Source: Liolophura sinensis
Lineage: Eukaryota; Mollusca; Polyplacophora; Chitonida; Chitonidae
DNA length: 64,000 nucleotides
Reading direction: 5' to 3'
NCBI RefSeq assembly: GCF_032854445.1
Contig: NC_088305.1
Coordinates: 3,699,152 to 3,763,151 of the forward strand
Position 1 is the stretch's first letter; every line of letters begins with the position of its first letter. A program made the position numbers and the translations under genes. Below, piece after piece: positions 58,481-64,000 of the stretch. The notes beneath the pieces were generated by a model. It was given only the letters and a program-made list of their open reading frames with translations. It made no database searches and had not been told where the DNA came from.

Positions 58481-59832
58481 ATAATACTTTTACATAGCGG
58501 CCTCTGAATTCAGGATATTTTTAAAGATTCAACATATCCAAACTTCAGAAATTTACTCCATGTATATTAATTATCCACCCCTTGCAAATTAAAATAAAAT
58601 CTCTTAAAATAAAACATTTTATGTTATTTCATATTAGAAAATATGCATTAAAATTTGCTTGATCTATACACACGGGAAATGATTTAACTTGCAAACTCTG
58701 TCATTCCTGTTTGTTGTTTTCTCTGACGCATCTTTATCTGTGCCTTTGTGATTATGCAACTATGACTTGACATATTTAAAAAATTGAAAGCATCTCACAC
58801 TGTGTTCAGCCACAAAACCACATGTTTTGTTCACACAACCAGTAATGTGTTCGCACAGCCACACAATGCAGCTTCATGAAAACAAACGATGCCATTACAC
58901 AATCACGCAATGCAGTCGCACAATCAGATTATGTACAGCAATTTATCCTGGCTCACTTCAAGCTCACAGGCTGAGAAGACCAAAGCAGGAATTGTAAACC
59001 TTACAGGAGATAAGGGGACATAACTCAAAGGAAATCAAGGAATAAGACACATGTTCATGTATGTAGAGGCTTTTTTTTTTTTTAACGAAGATACCATTGT
59101 TTCAGAGTATGAGACATCAATGCATCACTTATTCACGCACCGGGTTTTTGTTCTTTACAAACGCACACGCATAATGCAAACAATAATCCATTGCTGTCTC
59201 TGGATCAATGGTCAGATACTAAAATACCTTCCCGCAAATACAATATTTGCTCATTTTCCATGCTCTATGGTTCTGTTTGATTTCAAATTATTGACAAAAC
59301 CCGGGCCATTGGGCAGCTCCATAGAGGGGCACGTGCCAGCTGAATTATCTATTGAGGCTCGCCACTTTCTACACCTTCTGGATCAATGGAACGTACACGC
59401 AAACCTGTCCCAGCTATTGTTGAGCTGCATCGCCGATAACAACGCCGAGCCTAAACCATTAACACATCAACAGCAGCAATTGGCCAACAATGTTTGGCGC
59501 GTTGGGGCCATAATGCTAAGGACTGAAACTGTAATGGCATATTTACGAGGATCGTCTTTGCAGCGACTAAACCATTCCAAGAGTGAATGACAACCACGCT
59601 TAGATCTATAGGCCGTATCTACTTTTCAGCCTGAAATTGTATGCACTTATGAGCATAGTGAGAAATGTCTTCATGAGGCAGACATTTATACTGTTACCTG
59701 AATGTCTAACATAATTGCATTCAGCTGACTGTTTCCATGGTTTCCTCATATCTAAAAGAACAAGCGATTAATGTTTTGGAAAAGCACACCCCACCCATTT
59801 ATACAGCAGAAATTATCATAAAGATGCAACTA

Positions 59833-60412
59833 AGTACAAGCAAGCAATACTGGTATGTTTATACATATAGCAGGATGCTTACAATCAAGAAATGCTGGTG
59901 TTTATACATACGGCAGGATGCACACAAGCAAGCAATGCCGGTGTGTTTATACGTATAGCAGGATGCTTACAAGCAAGAAATGCTGGTGTTTATACATATG
60001 GCAGGATGCATACAAGCAAGCAATGCCAGTGTGTTTATATGTATAGCAGGATGCTTACAAGCAAGAAATGCTGGTGTGTTTATACATGGCAGGATGCTTA
60101 CAAGCAAGAAATGGTGGTGTTTATACATATGGTAGGATGCTTACTAGCAAGCAATGGTGGTGTGTTTATACGTATAGCAGGATGCTTACAAGCAAGAAAT
60201 GCTGGTATGTTTACACATGGCAGGATGCTTACAAGCAAGAAATGCTGGTGTTTATACATATGGCAAGATGCTTACAAGCGAACAATGCTGGTGTGTTTAT
60301 ACATATGGCAAGATGCTTACAAGCAAGCAATGCTGGTGTGTTTATACATATGGCAAGATGCTTACAAGCAAGCAATGCTGGTGTGTTTATACATATGGCA
60401 GGATGCTTCACC
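59833..60412. repeat. 45-bp minisatellite, about 13 units
   Basis: The unit GTTTATACATATGGCAGGAT GCTTACAAGCAAGCAATGCT plus GGTGT has a period of 45 bp, with shorter units of about 42-43 bp. Overlapping plus-strand ORFs (59737-60556) translate it as a 15-residue repeat (MLVCLYIWQDAYKQA) and are by-products. It abuts the next array without a gap. Confidence 0.93.
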
Positions 60413-60910
60413 TGTACATGCTATGATGGTGCATCCCGAAATTCCATGTTGCACCTATACACGACGTGGTTTGTATCTATATATGTCATGATGGTGCATC
60501 CCGAAATTCCATGTTGCACCTATACACGACATGTTTTGTATCTATATATGTCATGATGGTGCATCCCAAAATTCCATGTTGCACCTATACATGACGTGTT
60601 TTGTATCTATATATGTCATGATGGTGCATCCCGAAATTCCATGTTGCACCTATACATGACATGTTTTGTATCTATATATGTCATGATGGTGCATCCCGAA
60701 ATTCCATGTTGCACCTATATATGACATGTTTTGTATCTATATATGTCATGATGGTGCATCCCGAAATTCCATGTTGCACCTATACACGACATGTTTTCTA
60801 TCTATATATGTCATGATGGCATCCCGAAATTCCATGTTTTCTGCACCTATAGATACTGCAATGTTTTTGTACCATCATACCGTGTGTGGTGCATCTAGGA
60901 ATATTCCATG
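60413..60910. repeat. 65-bp tandem repeat, 6-7 units
   Basis: Units contain ATGATGGTGCATCCCGAAAT, TCCATGTTGCACCTATACAC and GACATGTTTTGTATCTATAT, with a period of 65 bp. The last unit is diverged and partial. It follows directly on the unrelated 45-bp array. Confidence 0.94.
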
Positions 60911-61329
60911 TCTTTGCACCTACATGCATAAATGCAGGGGGGGGGTTCACCTATATACGCTACATATATCAAATGGCTTCATTGCTTTTCAAGAAACAAC
61001 AACGCCAGTTCATGATGCATATTGGAACGCACTTTTCTTCTAACTCTCACCACGAATATAACTCGTTGGAAATGAAAACAAAATGTTAACCAGGATAAGA
61101 GAGCACGGAAATATTACAAAATATGTATCACATTATGAGTTATCTACAGAGGTCAAAATCACCAGCTGTAGGCAAACAGTAAAAAACTTTCCCACTAAAC
61201 AGGAGCCGGCGTGATATATAGCTATCGTGTTGTTACTGACAGTCGTTACTTATAGGTGATTTGTAACAGGGAAATGCCCTTAATAGCCAACTGACAATAG
61301 ATTATTAATAGCTAAAAGGAGTCTGTCAA

Positions 61330-61343
61330 GTTACTACGGTAAC
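61330..61343. promoter_or_regulatory. X-box-like near-palindrome
   Basis: GTTACTACGGTAAC has GTTAC and GTAAC half sites in inverted orientation around four bases. It fits a relaxed X-box pattern. Confidence 0.35.
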
Positions 61344-63111
61344 CATTTCGTGTAATACCTTTACACGAGGGATCGCACAAAGACGAGGGATAAGAGGGAA
61401 TGTCACCACCATATGGTCCGTTCTCACTCTGTCTGTGTAATACCAGATGAAAACGGGAGGAAATGTTTTCAAAACACACGCATCCTTCATCACCTATTAA
61501 ACTGGTTTTACAGCTTAGAGAAAGTAGATCCTGTACAAACCACAGGGAGAAATGATTGCAAAAAGAAGTGTAACTCTACAATGTCTAGCTTGTTGTACAT
61601 CAACTCCAAAGAGGGTGATTACACCCAATGAACCTTTCCCACCTATACAAGCCAGGACCATGATGCGATTCTCTGCTTTTAAACTCCGCTTTTATAACAC
61701 ATTACTCTACATCTCATTGCACACATTACGAGCATAACTCTACTGAAACACTGACAATATTCAAGCCTTACTGACAAGTTTTTGGGTTTGAGTAAATGCC
61801 TGATCACCATAAAAACCCAAAGTAATATTTCCACACCTAAATTAATTCACTAAATCTCCCCTGGCACGTCCGGTGTCATACCAGCCTACCTAAATTTTTT
61901 TTTTCAGGAATGCGTTAGGCGTGGGACAGCACGCTTCAAATTCGAAGGCCTGAATATTACGAAAAATACACCTCCCACAGGTTTCATTGAAGTGGCTTTA
62001 ATTTAATTTTATGAATTAAGTCTGCTGCTCTGTCAGGTATATTAAGGATCCAATAGCAACGAGAGGTGATTTTTTCCACCCAATAACAATTCAACACTAT
62101 AGACAAATAAACACTACATGGCAAACGACTACATGAAAGTGGGCTGAAATTATTTGTGTGTAAACTATGGAAGCCTTGAGATACAAAATTGTAACACATA
62201 ATCTAAACACAGCAGAACCTTTCATTTTAAACATGAAATTTTTTAAAAGTCAAACATTGTTTATATATTATAGTCACACATGTATAGGGCCATGCAGGTC
62301 CTGTAAGTACACAAGGCAGCTGGCAGTCAAAGCCACATATTATTCACACAGTGCAACTTGATGAATTTGATTTTAATCCCATTTAAAAAAGAAAACAAGG
62401 CTATTTCATATGTCCTGTGTGCATATGTTACAAATTACACCATCTGTTAACACAGCTTATGAATGAAATTCATGCAGATCTGTGCTTTTTTAAGTCCAAA
62501 ATTATAGTTGAATCTGATGATTGAATCACGAAACAACAACAATTAAAATCACAGCATGTGTCAACGAGTCTTAAAATAACCTGAACAGCATTCAGTATCA
62601 GAACCTGGGTGTACGTGCGACGGACGTTTGAAGCAGTGCTAACACAGTCTTATACAGATACCAGATACCAGAGAGTTTAGAACTAAATGTAAACGTATTA
62701 ATTACACCCGATGTCTGCAAATCTGAAATGAGGATTTCACTTTACCACATGTAATTATCCGCAGCATCTAAACTGCTATCTCCTTACAATTCCTTCCAGC
62801 TTGTAATTATGCTTATATATCTCTGAGATAATTCGAGTATACTCCTCGGAAATCTAATTAATCCTGTGTAGTAACACTAGATCTGCCTATCACAGAGAAG
62901 CAAGCAAATTAGAGGCTTGAGGTGAAGAGTGATCAGTGTTTACAGCCATATGGCTATCAGTCCTGCTCTAAAGACTCTACTGTATCCATTACACTTGTCT
63001 TAATGTCTTCTTTTAATACAGAGTGCGAAAAATGGCCCTCAGCTATGAAAAAAAAAGTGCTACATTAAACCCTGTAACAAAACACTAAAACCCCTATAAT
63101 AAAAACTTTTT

Positions 63112-63140
63112 TCTATTTTTCTTTCTTTCTTTCTTTCTTC
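63112..63140. repeat. (TTTC)n microsatellite
   Basis: TTTTTCTTTCTTTCTTTCTT and a few more bases form a tetranucleotide repeat of about five units. Confidence 0.85.
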
Positions 63141-63519
63141 ACTATAATTCTTGTCCAGTTCAAAATATCAGTTTTCATAAGCAAACGTAATGACTATACT
63201 AATTAGATGCATACATTGTGTAAGTATATATGCAACAGTAATGAGGATTTAATTGCAAATCCCAAACTTTGCTGTTTTTCTGCCACGAGTTTTCCAAGAT
63301 TTTCAATTCATTAAAATTACTAAAACTTATGGATTTCCTTCTGAGTTAGTAACGTTTTCAAAAACAAAAAATGTCCACTGAATGAAGAGCGATAACAGTC
63401 TAAAGGAGAAGAAAACTTAAAAACAAGACCCTATAGGCTGAAAAGAGCACATTTTTTTCCTATCTGGTAGTGCCTGCTGCATAATTTTGTGATTTTTCCT
63501 CACCAAACACGTAAAACAC

Positions 63520-63760
63520 GTAAGGCAAAGCCGGCATAAATGAGTTAAAACTGCCGGCTTGTTCGTGTAAACTCGGAACCTACGTCCAACATTCCGGCTT
63601 TCCGATCGTCAAGCGGAAAACGAACTGTACTGTACGCTACCTTCTGGGAAGAGGAGTTCTACCGGAAATGTGCGAATTACATTTCTGTGGTTTCCGACAG
63701 CATCCGCCTCCTAACACAGAAGACTTCACAACTAGTTCTTAGGCAAAATGAGTCGCCCAC
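63520..63760. promoter_or_regulatory. CpG-richer, promoter-like patch
   Basis: About 17 CpG dinucleotides fall in roughly 210 bp, far denser than the surrounding AT-rich DNA. ETS-like ACCGGAAATG and paired GCCGGC-type sequences occur here. A start codon with a very short frame (MSRPQRILVLTL, then stop) follows at about 63748 on the plus strand. The patch could mark the 5' end of the PTPRN2-like gene (minus) or of another gene (plus). No exon could be confirmed. Confidence 0.3.
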
Positions 63761-64000
63761 AACGGATTTTGGTGCTGACTTTATAATTTATTAACTTGAG
63801 GTACATATTAAAATTTTTTATGCCATGCACCTGCGAGGAAATACATACTCTTTTCAGTGGTATTTGATCGATATTTAAATTTTTTTCTCCTTTAGAAACA
63901 AGTCAGGCCACCCCAATTCAACTTGTTTTATGAGTGGAACAGGTCTTTTTTCAATGTTAGCGTAATGTATAAAAATGAAAATTGAAAATCATTTAATTTC

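Larger units (their letters stand above)
38121..64000 (-). other. Upstream intron(s) or 5' flank, no exon identified
   Basis: The gene must continue upstream, since the first recognised exon starts inside a codon and the rest of the ectodomain and signal peptide are absent. I found no exon here that I can defend. The stretch contains minisatellites (40336, 50565, 53586, 59833 and 60420), SINE copies, the second foldback copy, X-box motifs and two locally CpG-richer patches (about 57455-57700 and 63520-63760). Plus-strand ORFs such as 59051-59590 (179 codons) and 48876-49220 have no recognisable domain. Small ectodomain exons may have been missed. Confidence 0.6.

Noticed and set aside
59737-60556. 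Overlapping ORFs of up to 199 residues
   Set aside because: They arise from the 45-bp and 65-bp arrays in more than one frame.
61896-61960. Strong acceptor-like T-tract plus CAG on the plus strand
   Set aside because: No matching donor or coding frame with recognisable content follows.
1-64000. CRISPR arrays, bacterial operons, rRNA or tRNA genes
   Set aside because: Tandem arrays lack spacer-repeat structure, the gene is spliced and eukaryotic, and tRNA-like sequence occurs only as SINE heads.

Overview
The window is intron-rich, AT-rich animal genomic DNA. SINE-like repeats of a kind common in molluscs and other lophotrochozoans, together with a very frequent TACATGTA octamer, suggest a lophotrochozoan, perhaps a mollusc. 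The species cannot be fixed from the sequence alone.

The one gene that can be read with confidence lies on the minus strand. It is the invertebrate orthologue of PTPRN/PTPRN2 (IA-2/phogrin, C. elegans ida-1), a dense-core-vesicle transmembrane protein with a protein-tyrosine-phosphatase-like domain. Seven consecutive coding exons with consensus splice sites and compatible phases run from right to left: 38120-38053 (membrane-proximal ectodomain), 21487-21281 (transmembrane helix), 18965-18835 and 16717-16663 (juxtamembrane linker), 11090-10943 (start of the PTP domain, with the KNRY loop), 5409-5336 (DHSRVVL...SDYINAS) and 317-240 ([10 protein letters not shown]...DFWQ). The gene leaves the window at the left edge before the catalytic loop. 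Its signal peptide and N-terminal exons lie upstream of 38120 and were not found in the 26 kb that remain. An open frame at 17007-16718 runs in frame into the fourth exon and may be an alternative first exon for a short cytosolic form.

The rest is intron or upstream DNA, and much of it is tandem repeat. About fourteen different arrays take up roughly 9-10 kb: 41 bp (1.3-2.9 kb), 85/87 bp dimers (3.1-3.7 kb), a CA/CAAA tract (5.5-6.1 kb), 28 bp (21.2 kb), 43 bp (21.5-23.4 kb), 48 bp (27.2-28.2 kb), 79 bp (30.5 kb), 21 bp (31.7 kb), 33 bp (40.3-40.7 kb), 51 bp with an internally inverting segment (50.6-51.4 kb), 42 bp (53.6-54.4 kb), 45 bp (59.8-60.4 kb) and 65 bp (60.4-60.9 kb). Many long ORFs in the window are only these arrays read in frame.

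Dispersed elements include at least six copies of a tRNA-derived SINE (several with target-site duplications, one nested inside an older repeat), a ~600 bp mariner-like MITE, two copies of a foldback element and two further low-copy repeat families. Perfect or near-perfect RFX X-box palindromes are scattered through the introns and the upstream DNA, which is notable for a neuroendocrine gene.
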